From Atherinomorus stipes (lineage: Eukaryota; Chordata; Actinopteri; Atheriniformes; Atherinidae), in NCBI GenBank assembly GCA_023101725.1, contig JALJCO010010453.1, positions 344,501 through 408,500 of the forward strand: DNA of 64,000 bases, in the 5' to 3' direction. The notes under the pieces were generated by a model. It was given only the letters and a program-made list of their open reading frames with translations. It was not told the origin of the DNA and made no database searches. Of this stretch, positions 52,851 to 64,000 are shown in pieces (the stretch's first letter is position 1; each line of letters starts with the position of its first letter). The translations under genes were made by a program, and so were the position numbers.

Positions 52851-53004
52851 CAGCCATAGATTGTTAGTTAAGGTGTTTTTCCTCCTTTTCTTTTTAACTG
52901 TCCAAAGAGCAAACATCTGTCGAAGAGATTGATTTTCTTATGCAATATTTAACGGATATTTATATATTTTTTTTAAGTCGTTATTTATTTAAAAAAAGAA
53001 TAAA
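52851..53004 (+). promoter_or_regulatory. AU-rich 3' UTR and poly(A) signal of gene 2
   Basis: AATATTTAAC, ATATTTATATA and TTATTTATTTAAA lie within about 60 bp before AATAAA at 52999-53004, again the AU-rich pattern of transient cytokine mRNAs. More ATTTA words continue to about 53060, outside the likely transcript. Confidence 0.7.
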
Positions 53005-53103
53005 GTTATAAAGAACTATTTAAATCTTATGCACTAATTTATTTATCTATCTATATTTATTAAAAGAATGCAATAATCAAGCCAATGTTGCATTTGTCTT
53101 GTT

Positions 53104-55534
53104 TTTATTGGGATATAGTCATTTCAGGCATGTTAAAACATGTTGCATCTGAAACCTTGGAGAACACTCATATGCAATATAATAAAATATCTTGTTTTTT
53201 CTTTAAAACAAAACATCAAGTAGAAATATGGGGAGAACCAACATGCAGATTCAATCTGCAATGATACTGTACATTATCAATAAAGAAAAGACTCCCTCAC
53301 AGAAATGGCAAACAAAGATAGGAACCCCAACCTGGTGTGTCACAGAAACACTTGAGGAAAAAGCAAAGCGAAACAAAACATGGGATGTGGGAGGGTAAGA
53401 CCAATAAAGCCCAGGCACAAACAAGGGGAAATTTGGGGCTTGATAATGCTACCATTTCTGTAAGAGAAGACATGATCACAGTAAAGAGAAACATTCTCAT
53501 TTAAAATGAATAGCTGCATTCAGAGGCGCATTCAGTTGCTTAAAATAATAAATTATTTTAGGGTTCAAATAAGGTTTAAATTTCCCATAAAATCACAATT
53601 TGAGGTGGAGTGTTGTTAAATGGTCTTACTTGCACTAGATGTCACTGCTACAGTTACTACACCGGTTTACTTGTGGTTTGTAATTGTATTGAATTTGTCA
53701 TTTCATGGAAAACAAAAATATTGATGACTCATCTTACGCACAAATGGATGCGCAATGACACACTTCCTCCAACTTAGAATTTAGCAGATGCAGAGTGGTG
53801 GGTGGTACCTGATCAAATGACTGGAACAAATCAAACAGAAGAGGTGTTTTTTTTTTATTAAATAGGAAATATGTAATTCTGCAGAAAATAGCAACACTGC
53901 TCACCATCTCACGGGATCTTTAATATACGACTTGAAAAATACTAAATGTGACACAACTGTATACTGTAACAGTGCTAAATTAGACTGCAACTCGCTTTGT
54001 TTACTTTTGTATTTGACACCAGATGAAAAATAAAACCAATCAAAACCTCACAATAAAAGGCTGGGTGGTAAAAGCTGCACATTATTTAAATAAAATGTTG
54101 TCTTTTGCTACTGTAAACTCAGTTCTGCAAAAAAGAGAGAAAAATACATTTCACAAAATCCACGTCTGCCTGAGGAGTGCTGAGCTACAAATGAAAAACA
54201 AAACAAAAAAAAAGACACATCAGTCTACATTGATTAAAGGTAAGGACACTTTGACCTAAAGGACGATGTATGTCAAACATGCCAGCTACATCTGCATGGT
54301 GCTTAACCTCCAACCTGTCAACACAGCAGAGTGCTTCATCATACTGTGCTGGATGGATGGGTCAGCTCTCCGATATGGCTTTTGGTGATAGTCTTTGTGT
54401 TGTGTTTCCACAAGAAAGAGTAGTTTTTTTTCTCTGTGAACTTTTCAAATTAGTGTAACCAAGAGCAGAAAATGAAGAAAAATCAACCTGTACCCTGACT
54501 GACATCCTGTCTTCCTGCTGAGAAGGATCCTGGCTTGATTTGTTCAGATGGACAATAATCTCACACACAAATGTAGCCCTGAGTGACCAACAAAGAATAC
54601 AAAAGACCACTTTTTGTAGACTTGATCCTGCAACACTGTACATGTAAAAAATAGTATATATGTATAATCTGTACTTCTTTGTACTGTCAGTTATGCTCCT
54701 ATGAGGGCAGTAAGCAATATCACTCCATCATGCTGTGAATGTGCCTGTGCACATCCATGTGTGTAACAAATCCAAAATGACTGCTGTCTTGCGTATTTGC
54801 AGTCAAACTCACTAAAAATGGGCAGAACGCACGTAAGGCAGGACGGAGAACCACCAGGAAACCACAAGCCTAAATTAAACATTCACCTGTGTAAATGAGG
54901 GAAGGAAAAATTAAACTAAACTCTCATTGATGTGGTGCTGACCGGACACAGACCAGCCCACAAGTGGCCATATCTCAGGTGATCTCCTACATTCTGGTCT
55001 GAGGCCTTTCTAGGAGAACCTCAGACGGAAAAAAAAAAAAAAAAAGGACAAAACAAACGAGATTTCCATCTTGCAGAGGAAAAATTCCACATTCATCTCA
55101 TCTCCTGGTAAAAAAAAAAAAAAAAAAGCATATCCTTAGTTTTATGCTTCTAAGAGACAACACGCTAACAACATTCACAAAGTTTTTCCCTTTTTAAAAC
55201 ACAATATTGTGTTTTTACACAATTTTTTATTAAATCTATATTGCTGCTCAAGATATAAACCACAAGTACCATTAAGGTATTTAGAAGATTGTCAACTAAA
55301 GCAGATGAAGGTAGTTGAAGTTACTGCATCGTTCCTGTCAATCAATGTCTCAAAGGCCACATGTTCAGTTGTACTGCGTTTAGTATAAACATTACTCAGT
55401 TCAAGGCATCATTCGTTGCTTCATTGACATCTCTGGGAATTTGTGGATCTGAGGAAGACCTTGCTGAATGTCTTACTAGTGAAAAACAACTTCAGGTGAC
55501 TTTTGGATGACCTCAAATCTTCCTGAGAGCGTGG
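53104..55534 (-). other. Probable long 3' UTR of MLXIP
   Basis: No open frame of note between the MLXIP stop and a minus-strand AATAAA (TTTATT at 53104-53109). That signal is only about 100 bp from the poly(A) signal of the opposing cytokine-like gene. A17-A18 runs near 55029 and 55110 lie inside. A second AATAAA candidate occurs near 53855. The UTR length is therefore a maximum estimate. Confidence 0.5.
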
Positions 55535-58500
55535 CTATACATCTGAGGATGTGACGGCCTGAATGGCTTCTTCAGGGAGCATGGAGGGCTCACTCAGGAT
55601 AGATGTGGTTGTGCTCAGCTGACGGAGTGTACTCAGCACCACTGGAAAATAGTGAAACACACATTAGTGACCATAACCTGATAAAAAATCAAATAGACTG
55701 TCATACTACATATTAGTACTGGACTACATGAGCTGCATTTAAGCAGATTCAAATCTTGATTATATTTTTACGCCCCCTAGATTTTTTTTTTTCCCATTTA
55801 CATCCAGCAAAGTACAGCATCTGTTTCAAAACATTAGGAAATGTAGGTTATAACATGTTTGTGCTATTGTTTTTTTCTATATTCCTGAAGAAAGCTTCCC
55901 CTCTAACTGAAAGTAAGGCTGGCAAGAACAGTCAGATAGCACAGTGAAGCCGTGGACTGTGAATCGTAAATGCAAAATAACTTGTGGAATTCTAAAATGA
56001 TCTATAGATGAGTGGGACAACTTAGGAAAATCCCTTTCACATCATTTTTTGAAGTGTTAAGAAATAAGAGTATAAACTTTTAGATCATTTCTTTTTTGTT
56101 AAAGAGCACAAATACACCATTATGGAAATCACTGGGTAATTTTACCAGTGCATTTCTGAGCTGAGAAGTGCATTTCCTCCTATGACTAATCTAAGAAACA
56201 GAATTAATAAATCTATAAGGGAAAATGTGGAAATACACAGAAGCAAAAGTGAGTACAAAGGTACTTCCTGTCATCTGTGTCAGAAAACTCGCTATCACTG
56301 CAGCAGACTTGATGTGATTTCTAATTATACTAGATGGAATTGAATAAAGCTGAGTGCCTTCACTACAGACACAAAATGATGCAGGAAGATCAAACTGACC
56401 GACTGAATGAATAAATAAAACCCACAAAAACATTGTGGTAAAAGATACATATGGGTTTTTCCCATGCCTGTAAATTTATATAAATATTAGCTTCTCATTT
56501 TCCAGAGGCCCAACTGAAATGGGGAATATTTGCAAATTCAAAAGAAGAAAAAAAGGTATAGCTATAATTAAGCCAAACATGTCTCCTCATTTCAATCCTT
56601 TATAAACATTAAAAACAAAATTACAATCCTCTGAGCAAAGATCTGCTAAAACACAAGGTTTCTGAGGAATGGCCTAGACTCTCCCGATGTTAAATAAACA
56701 AATAAAAATCCAGTCTCAGCAATAAAAGACTTAATATTTGTTTAACTGAGTTTCGACTGTTTGGCCAGCCTTTTTATTTAAATAAATAAACTGCGGTACA
56801 CTTCTCATATGAGCGAATACATTGCTGTTTATGTGTTGGGGAAGTGCACCTCCTCTTAGCTGATACAATTTTTATATAGTTTTGTTATTCTATTAAAACT
56901 GCACAGATGTGCATTCATCTTTGTAGCATACTGTTTTAGCCAAAAAATATTCCATTATAATCTATTTGACATTGATTTAAGTTACATGTAGTGTAACCGG
57001 TATTGCAGTGCACTGTTACTTTTCTTTGCTTGGTTCTTTTTAAAATTCCAAAGTTTTGCATCTCATGACTGAGGGACAGCTCAGTTACAACTAATGAGCT
57101 GTTGCATGACACATTAGACGAGGAGGGAGAGATTTATCACCTACAGCAAAACCCAGTCTTCAAGCTGCTGCAAAAACAGTGACTGGATGATCGTCATCTT
57201 TTATTATCAGTGATAAAAGTGAAATAATTACAGTCAGACTTAAACACAATCAAAATATATTATTAGATCAGGGAGATGGTAAAAAATGTTTCTTGTGAAG
57301 TATAATTACAACTGAAATGACTTAATATAAAAGATCATTATCTTCTTAAATTTCCTGTAATGAAACGGTTACCAGGCAGATTCCTTTTGCGCAGGAAAAC
57401 ACAGAGATGGTGGCAGATATAACACAGATCATCTCGAATTATACTCCTCGCACAGCTGGAAAGAAGTCCCGTCATGGGTGCAAATAATCCTCAAATACTG
57501 ACATTTTTGTTTTATATTAATCTCGGGGTGGGTGGGGTGATGACGTTTTCATTTATGCCTGTATGACCGTGTCTGTGTTGGAAATAACTGTTCCTTTACT
57601 TACTGGGTCTAAGGACAGGAAGGGAGCAATGACGATCGAGCCACTGCAGCGTGGTCTGGTACAGCTCTGCTCTGCTTGAGGTTGACACCATTCCATTGAA
57701 AGACTCGAAGAGAGGCTTGATAATGATGCTGAACTGAGATGCATAATAGTCAAGGATGAATTGAAAAACAGAGCAACACTCCTTGACTACAAGTCTGAGT
57801 ACAAAACTATTCATTTTTGTGTTTCTGCTTTGTGTTTTACCTTTTCATTTTTCATTTTTTCATATCCTTTAAATGTAAAGGTACATTACTTATTAAATTG
57901 TTTGACACTTCCAGTATGGATTAAAGGGCTCATATTATTCAAACTGACTTTTTCTTCACTTGGTAATGGACAGCAGAACCATTTCCCTTACAGTCTAAAA
58001 CAGGGTTTCCCAATCCAGTCCTACGAGGGCTGCAATCTTGCAAGTTTTCAATCTGTCCCTGCTCAAACACACCTGACTCAAAATAATGAGTCCTTAGGCT
58101 CGTTCGGATTGACTGCATCCGTCTGCCATCTGACTTCATAGTCAGAGACCTGCGTGAGTCGTCAGAGGTGGGTCAAAAAAGCAACACAGCTCAGCCGGAC
58201 AAGTTTGCCAACGTGAAGACTCCAAGGATGGAGGATCTCGCGGCATTTGCCTTATTTGGCTAAAAGTTACCGAATGCTGTGCAAATCTGATCAACTCATC
58301 TAATTTCAGAGTATTGAGACAGTATTGAGACAGCATTGTTGGTGACGCCAATTACATGAACTTGTACTGTAGTAGAAACATCTTGCCAGACAGAATGCTA
58401 TTTACTTGTTAAGGTGCAACATAAAGGACAGCAATCTGGTAAATGTCCAACTTCAAATATGCAAAACTTTAATGCTTTGCCTTGTTCGGAATTAAAAACA

Positions 58501-61500
58501 AATAAAAGAAAATGGAAACTTTTTTTTTTTTAGATGGGGTACAAATATTGTAATTATGACAACGACCTACCCATTAATGCTGTTCTTCCACAGGACAGGA
58601 GTTGGTTAATTTACACCCACACTGGGTTCTCACTATTTTCAAAATTTTTATTTCTTCTTATTGTTTATTTATGTGTTGAAGGTCTGAAAGGCACCTATGA
58701 ATGGAATGTATTATCATCATTATTATTATTATTTTTATGAGGGGGAAGTGCAAAGGTGGTATGAGGAAAGGTATGGATACACACCAATGAGTTCAGTGTC
58801 AGAATAAAACAAATCCACATTATGAAGAGGATTTGTAAAATTTTTGCCCACGTGTTGGCATAACCAACAGTTATGCTTCATATTTATCTCAGTGTGATAA
58901 CCTGTGGCTACAACACATTTCAGTTTACTTTGTTGAAGCAGTAAATTATTCTGTCCAGGTTTTGTGAGCATAAGCCTAAAGGCAGTATGAAACACCAAGC
59001 CTGTTTGAAAAAAAAAAAAAAAAAAAATGGGAGGGGGGTTGCGTTTTTTTTTGCAGGTTATAATTTTGTAGCCTATTAATATCAAAATGGGTTCATTACT
59101 GGGAGCATCACATGCTGGTCCTGTCAGAAAAATCGGAGCTTGTGTCAGTGAAAGGTTAAACCAATCAGGATCAAGTCCTGTTGTAGGTGGAGGCAGATCC
59201 ACAAGCTGGAGATGATGAGCTCTGGCTGCACACTCCTACTACAGTCGGACAGCTCCAGCAATGTTTTATGATAATGTGATATGGTCACGTTTTCCGGTGC
59301 AGGGCAGGCGCAGTCTGAAGTCGGACATAGGTTCTAACCGGCATGCAATACTCCAGGACCACAATCTCTTGCTTCCAGCTGGGTTACGCTGCAGATAGCC
59401 CCAAACGAGCCCATTGCCCTGAACATCATAGGCTGTTAGATCCATTTAATTTGAGTCAGGTGGACCTTATAGGCCTTATAGGACTGGATTGGGGATCGTG
59501 GTCTAACAGAGTTTCTCAGCTCCAGTCCTCAGGACCCACTGCCCTGCATGTCTTGGATGTGTTCCTTCTCCAACATGCCTGATCCAGATGAATGAACTTC
59601 CTCATCAAGTTTTTTGCAAACCAACCAACAAGCCATTCACTTTATTCAGGTGTGTGAAAGTAAGGTTGTCTAAGACAAGCAGGCCAGTGAGTCCTGAAGA
59701 CCAGAGTTGACAAACACTGGTTTTAAGCATTGCTGGTGAAATTGTGCGAGTGAATTTGTCAACATGTGTCTGGCAAAATGTCCTCATTAGTGATGACATA
59801 AGAAGCTATGTAAACTCACATCCCTTACATTTTTTCATTCTCTTGGTTGTTATTATATAAAGCAGCATAAAGTTAATTTTCATTGAAGGATACAATCCAG
59901 AACTTCCAGTTCTGAAGAGTGCGGCTCTTTACGTATTCATTGAACTTCTCTTGCATGTGGTCTAAACGATGCCGCCTCAAAGGAACACCTGTTGCAGGGA
60001 GCTGCTCCTGACACAAGCTGTGGTTCAGCATTGAGAGGACACAGAAAGAGTTAATTTGCTAAAGGTTTGTGCAACATTTCCATGGTGGTCCATGGTACTC
60101 AATGTTTTGACATACCTAATGGAAGTATTGAGCTCCTCTATCTCCTCTCGTAGTCTCCTGACCTCCTCCAGCACCTGCTGCCTCTCCTGCTGGAGCTTCC
60201 CGATGTGCTCCACAGTTTTCTGCAGAGTGACTGCATTTGTGATCTAAAGGCACAAAGTTAATAATGATAAATACATGTCAGCACAGTAAATATTAGGAGT
60301 AAAATCTGTCCATGTCTACAATCTGTTGCTGAAGTTTTGACTTGCAGACTTACATTTGATTGTGACTTAAGAGTAGGAACCAGGGTGCAGAGTGTCTTAA
60401 AGCCGATGTTTATGTTTGATCGTCTCTTTTGTTCAGTAGATATGTGCGTTGTTCTCCGGCTCTGTCATACGTTAAATAGAAAAACGATACTGATTTTGAT
60501 GTGAAGACAAAAAAATTTTATTTCTTTTTTCATGCACAAAAAGTCCTGTAGAGCCCAAACTCAATACAAACCTGATTGTGCTCATTCTTTATCAAAGCTG
60601 TGCTGCTGCTGCCAATTATTGACTGTGGGCTGGGAACTTGATCTAACCCACAAGGTGACCCTTGACTGGATCCTGGCTGACTGTGAACTGAAAAGGAACA
60701 AAAAAAGCATGAATACTTTTTTTTTTTTTTTTTTTTTTAAGTTAATAAACTTTCCCGTGGACACAGAGTTCTCACCAACACCAGAGGAAGCTTTCTGATT
60801 TTTGCGACTGGAAGAATATGACTTCTCTTTTGGGACAATCGCCTGAGGAGATTTCTGCGTCTGAGGTAATACATGAAATCCAGATGCCTGAGATACATAT
60901 TGAGATGTAAACTGTAATTCAAGGCCCACGGAAACAAAATATATTTTCAATTGAACTGTCACCGTTTAGGCCAGGGGTGGGCAACTCTGGTCTTGGGGGG
61001 CCAGCATCCTGCAGGTATTAGGAGTTTCCTTGTGGCAACTCACCTTGTGACTTGTGCAAAGCTTGACATCAAGCTCTGCACAATCACCCATCGATTGGAA
61101 TCAGGTGTGTGGTAGCACGGAAATTCCTAACATCTGCAGGATGCCGACTCTCGAGGACCGGAGTTGCCCACCACTGATTTAGGCGATAAGACATTTAAAT
61201 GCTGTCACTGATATTTTTGACAAATTAGAAATTGCAAAATGAAAGCATACTGCTCCAAGATGTGAAGGAGTGATGACTACACTGGCATTACTGGAGACGA
61301 CTTCTGCTTTCAGGGGTGTGGGTGTAACAATCACAGCATTCGCGTGACCTGCAAAGGGGGCTGAGAGGATATATGTGCAGTTACACACAAACTGTCACAT
61401 ATGAGTTATCATTTATAATATCTGTTTTTTAAGTTTCTGAATAAAAAAGTAGGTTCAGCTGTAAATATGCATTAAAAAATGTTTGCAAGCTAAATACTGC

Positions 61501-64000
61501 ACTTTATTAATGTCGATAAGAGGAATTTTGCAAACAACTTGTTTCTGTTAGAAATATCTGGATAAATACATCAACATTTTCAAAATGCATCTAAATCCTG
61601 AATTCAGCCCCGCTGCAGGTTACTCTGCAGGTGCTTTCATTTTAATAAACAAAACGTCATTATCAGTAACTTGATGAAGAATATGTACATTACATCATAA
61701 CAGTAAATCAGTAATGACTTAATTGCAAAGGTTTGGGTAGTCTCTTATGCTAACTAAGTTAAAGCAACTCAATTCTAAAACCAGATCAAACAATAAAAAC
61801 ACTCATGTTGATAAGAAACCACACACCTGTGAGGATGAGGTGAGATGGAAGTGTGTTAGCAGGAGCAATTCTTTGCACTGGGCGGACTTTGTTGGTACTG
61901 TTTGACTGATAAGGGCGAGGCAGAGCAAAAGCCTGAGGGGGCTGGAAGGGAGTGGTAGGCAGAGCCAAGGGTTGGAGCTGGGATGGAGGGGGTTGCGATT
62001 GTGCAGGTATAGAGCTATAGTCCGAGATGTGGCTGAAGGTGGTGGCTGTGTCGCTGGGTGTGACAGTTGAGGGAGCTGTGTGTGTAATAACAGAGGGAGC
62101 TACAGTCTCATCCAGCGTCGAGCTGTTGTCCAAGGCTGAGGAAACCATGGGGGCTGGCGAGGGCAGGTTCTGACTTGGAAGGCACTGTTCCAAAGAATCG
62201 CTGGACAACGGCTGAGAGACAGAGGGAACAACTGACTGCTCACTGGGAGCCACATGCCCAGAAAACAGGGGCATATAGTTCTGTCCATAAGTAGATCCAC
62301 CACCTGCTGGTCTGGTCTGACTGGGTGTGGAAGAAGAGATGGGAAGAGAGCCAGACGGGGTGATCTGGTTGGGTGAGAGCTGCAAGGAGGACATTAACTG
62401 GGCCTGGAAAAAAGGAAATGGGATGAGAAAAAAAAAAAGGAAAGAAATTATCTAAAACTTCTTTGCAGTGCAAAATGTTCACAGCTGTGACTGAGCTGCA
62501 CTTGAGTAAAATTTGGTTTTCCATTTATGTGACTCTAAATTAGCCGGTGAGAATCGAGACGGAGGACTGTAGGATGAAAATTTTCAAGCAAGTTGCGATC
62601 ACTTTATTTTTTCCCCAACAGAAAAACCTCACCCTTTCTCCACATTTTTGGAGATAATCACAAAGAGATCACACAGAGGGATGGTGGAGCAGGTGAGTAT
62701 GTGTTGGTGCTGATTCTAATATAATAATATCATCTATTTATATTTTTTTCTCCATTTGTGCAGATATCAGATGCATACCTTTTATACAAACCAGTCAATG
62801 TCAAATAGAGAGGTGCCTTTCCTGTAGGTGATGACATAATCCTCAGCTGAGACTTTTAGGTGTAAAAATCTTCTCTGAGAAAGAGCTATCCCAATATTTT
62901 TGTATATCAAAGTCAAACAAGAATCTACAGTAAAGCATTTATGGACCCAACAAAAACTTAAAACCACACATTTTTCACACAAACATTTTTCTGTAATTTT
63001 GTCTGAATAAAGTATTTCAGGGGAGCACACGGGATTATAGAAGCATGGCAGAGACACTGAACTTTCAGCTATGGTTTTTAATGAGTGATTAATTCTCAGA
63101 GGAATTTAATCGGTTAATCAGCTTGAAAGAGTCATGTACAAAAAGTGCTACATAAAGTGAAGTGATGTTCAATAATCTGTATAAGTGCACTGAGACAGAA
63201 AGATACTAAAAGGCGTCAATGGTTAACCACAAATCTAAAATATGTTTAAGAGAAACTTTAGCCTTGCACGAATTGTCATGGTGGAGTGTGTTAGGGACTG
63301 AGCCTTGGGTCGGTGTTTACCTGTGACTGAGAGCTGCTGCTGGGTAGAGGGGTGACAGATGATGCAGTGGGGTAAACAGAGGGGAAGACAGGCTGACGGA
63401 GGCTGTGAAATAAGTCTGGAACAAGAGTCTCTATGTTAGCTGGAGGTTAGTAAAACCACACTACCTTTTGTGTTAGGCTAAGCCGACTGCTACTGCAGCG
63501 TTACTAGATCATGTGCGCTTGATTCCTACAAAGTGTGTACAATTAGTTGGAGCATAACGCTACTGTAGCTGCGGGTGGTACCCTATTGCTACCTTGAAGG
63601 GGATCAAAGGAGTCCATGAAGTCAAGATTGGGTTGTAAGGGGATGAGCCCTGGTTGGATCATGTCTGCATTCCCTGCATGAGCTGTGGAAGGTGGAGGCA
63701 GAGGAGGGGGGCAAGCATACATACATATTGTTCAGATCCAGTCTCAAGGCAACACTTTGTGCTACAATGTTTAGGAAAGTTTGCTAACAAACTCATATAC
63801 AAAATGCTATGAGCAAAGGCAAAAATAGGCATCAAGACAACATTAATAATAATAATTGTTCCTTTGAATTACTCACCGATTTCCCTTGGATTAGGCCAGG
63901 CCATGGGTTGATGTGAGGCCAGTGTAGAGAACAATGTGTCTGAAAACTCAGACATCAGAACATCCATGTCAAAGATGGGGTCCATCTCCATAGGGGCAGG
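55535..64000 (-). CDS. mlxip: MLXIP / MondoA, bHLH-ZIP glucose-sensing transcription factor (5' partial)
   Basis: Twelve phase-consistent minus-strand exons: 64000-63877 (cut by window), 63682-63593, 63415-63321, 62403-61827, 61348-61251, 60860-60776, 60687-60572, 60461-60354, 60243-60116, 60017-59894, 57733-57604 and 55641-55535 (TAG). About 593 residues are visible. The first exons carry MSEFSDTLFSTL and the NLDFMDSFDPLQDLF segment. The 577-bp exon is Ser/Pro/Thr-rich. The exons at 60461-60116 encode the bHLH (HISTEQKRRSNINIGF, AVTLQKTVEHIGKLQ) and leucine zipper. The last exons give the dimerisation/cytoplasmic-localisation domain (LQNWKFWIFSIIIKPLFESF, LRQLSTTTSILSEPSMLPEE). Known role: pairs with MLX, senses glucose-6-phosphate, shuttles from mitochondria to nucleus and drives TXNIP/ARRDC4. 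The N-terminal Mondo conserved regions lie outside the window. It converges tail-to-tail on the cytokine-like genes. Confidence 0.95.
57993..59508. mobile_element. hAT element with large nested insertion in MLXIP intron
   Basis: The left end CAGGGTTTCCCAATCCAGTC (58001) pairs with the right end near 59480-59500 (complement CACGATCCCCAATCCAGTCC). Flanking 8-mers GTCTAAAA and GTCTAACA differ at one base. Inner arms carry the ACACCTGACTCAAA / TTTGAGTCAGGTG pair typical of the short hAT MITEs here. The 1.5-kb span is mostly the nested element. Confidence 0.72.
58097..59411. mobile_element. Nested non-autonomous DNA element, class unknown
   Basis: Inverted ends GGCTCGTTCGGATTGACTGC and, from the right, GGCTCGTTTGGGGCTATCTG enclose about 1.3 kb. 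A minus-strand frame at 58142-58351 ends ...CCFFDPPLTTHAGL, without a recognisable transposase domain. A (TTA)n stretch near 58720 and an A-run near 59008 lie inside. I could not name the superfamily. Confidence 0.5.
59507..59719. mobile_element. hAT-type MITE abutting the previous element
   Basis: CAGAGTTTCTCAGCTCCAGT pairs with right-end CAGTGTTTGTCAACTCTGGT. Inner motifs CTGCCCTGCATGTCTTGGAT and CTGGCCTGCTTGTCTTAGAC also correspond. It starts within the apparent TSD of the 57993-59508 element, so the two insertions share or nearly share a target. Confidence 0.7.
60964..61184. mobile_element. hAT-type MITE in MLXIP intron
   Basis: The element at 60972-61176 starts CAGGGGTGGGCAACTCTGGT and ends GGAGTTGCCCACCACTG. 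Flanks GTTTAGGC and ATTTAGGC differ at one base. It belongs to the same family as the copy at 10647-11412 and shows its original uninterrupted length, about 205 bp. Confidence 0.88.

Overview
The window is vertebrate nuclear DNA and almost certainly comes from a ray-finned (teleost) fish. It has long, spliced, AT-rich genes whose exons match ZCCHC8, CLIP1, LRRC43 and MLXIP. Its introns are full of elements typical of fish genomes: Tc1-like transposons, hAT and Harbinger MITEs, a LINE tail and tRNA-derived SINE pieces. The species cannot be named from sequence alone. All exon borders given here were read by eye from splice signals, reading-frame phase and remembered human proteins; no alignment was run.

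Layout. ZCCHC8 (+, 5' end cut off by the window) occupies 220-3552. CLIP1/CLIP-170 (+) runs from a non-coding first exon ending near 4801 to a poly(A) signal at 35641; its coding part is 8901-34830 in 25 exons. LRRC43 (-) lies at 37885-46284. Two small, intact-looking genes for secreted proteins follow on the + strand at 49893-50904 and 51980-52850. MLXIP/MondoA (-) fills 55535-64000 and continues past the window end. As I recall the human map, MLXIP, IL31, LRRC43, (B3GNT4, DIABLO, VPS33A), CLIP1 and ZCCHC8 lie in this order on chromosome 12q24.31, so the fish block is collinear, with the three bracketed genes absent here.

The most interesting part is 49.8-53.0 kb. Two tandem genes sit in the slot occupied by IL31 in mammals. 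Each has three coding exons, a first intron (phase 1) inside the signal peptide, a second intron (phase 0) after the first helix, six cysteines in the mature part, several N-glycosylation sites and AU-rich 3' UTR elements. They look like diverged gp130/LIF-family four-helix cytokines. They are candidates for fish counterparts of IL31 and/or the fish M17 (LIF-like) genes.

Repeats are concentrated in CLIP1 introns (10.6-13.0 and 15.1-18.8 kb), in LRRC43 introns, in the LRRC43-cytokine spacer (Tc1 at 48.2-49.6 kb) and in MLXIP introns (58.0-59.7 and 61.0 kb). Several are nested, and target-site duplications let their order be read. Two single-base homopolymer anomalies, one in CLIP1 and one in LRRC43, look like assembly errors or recent frameshifts.
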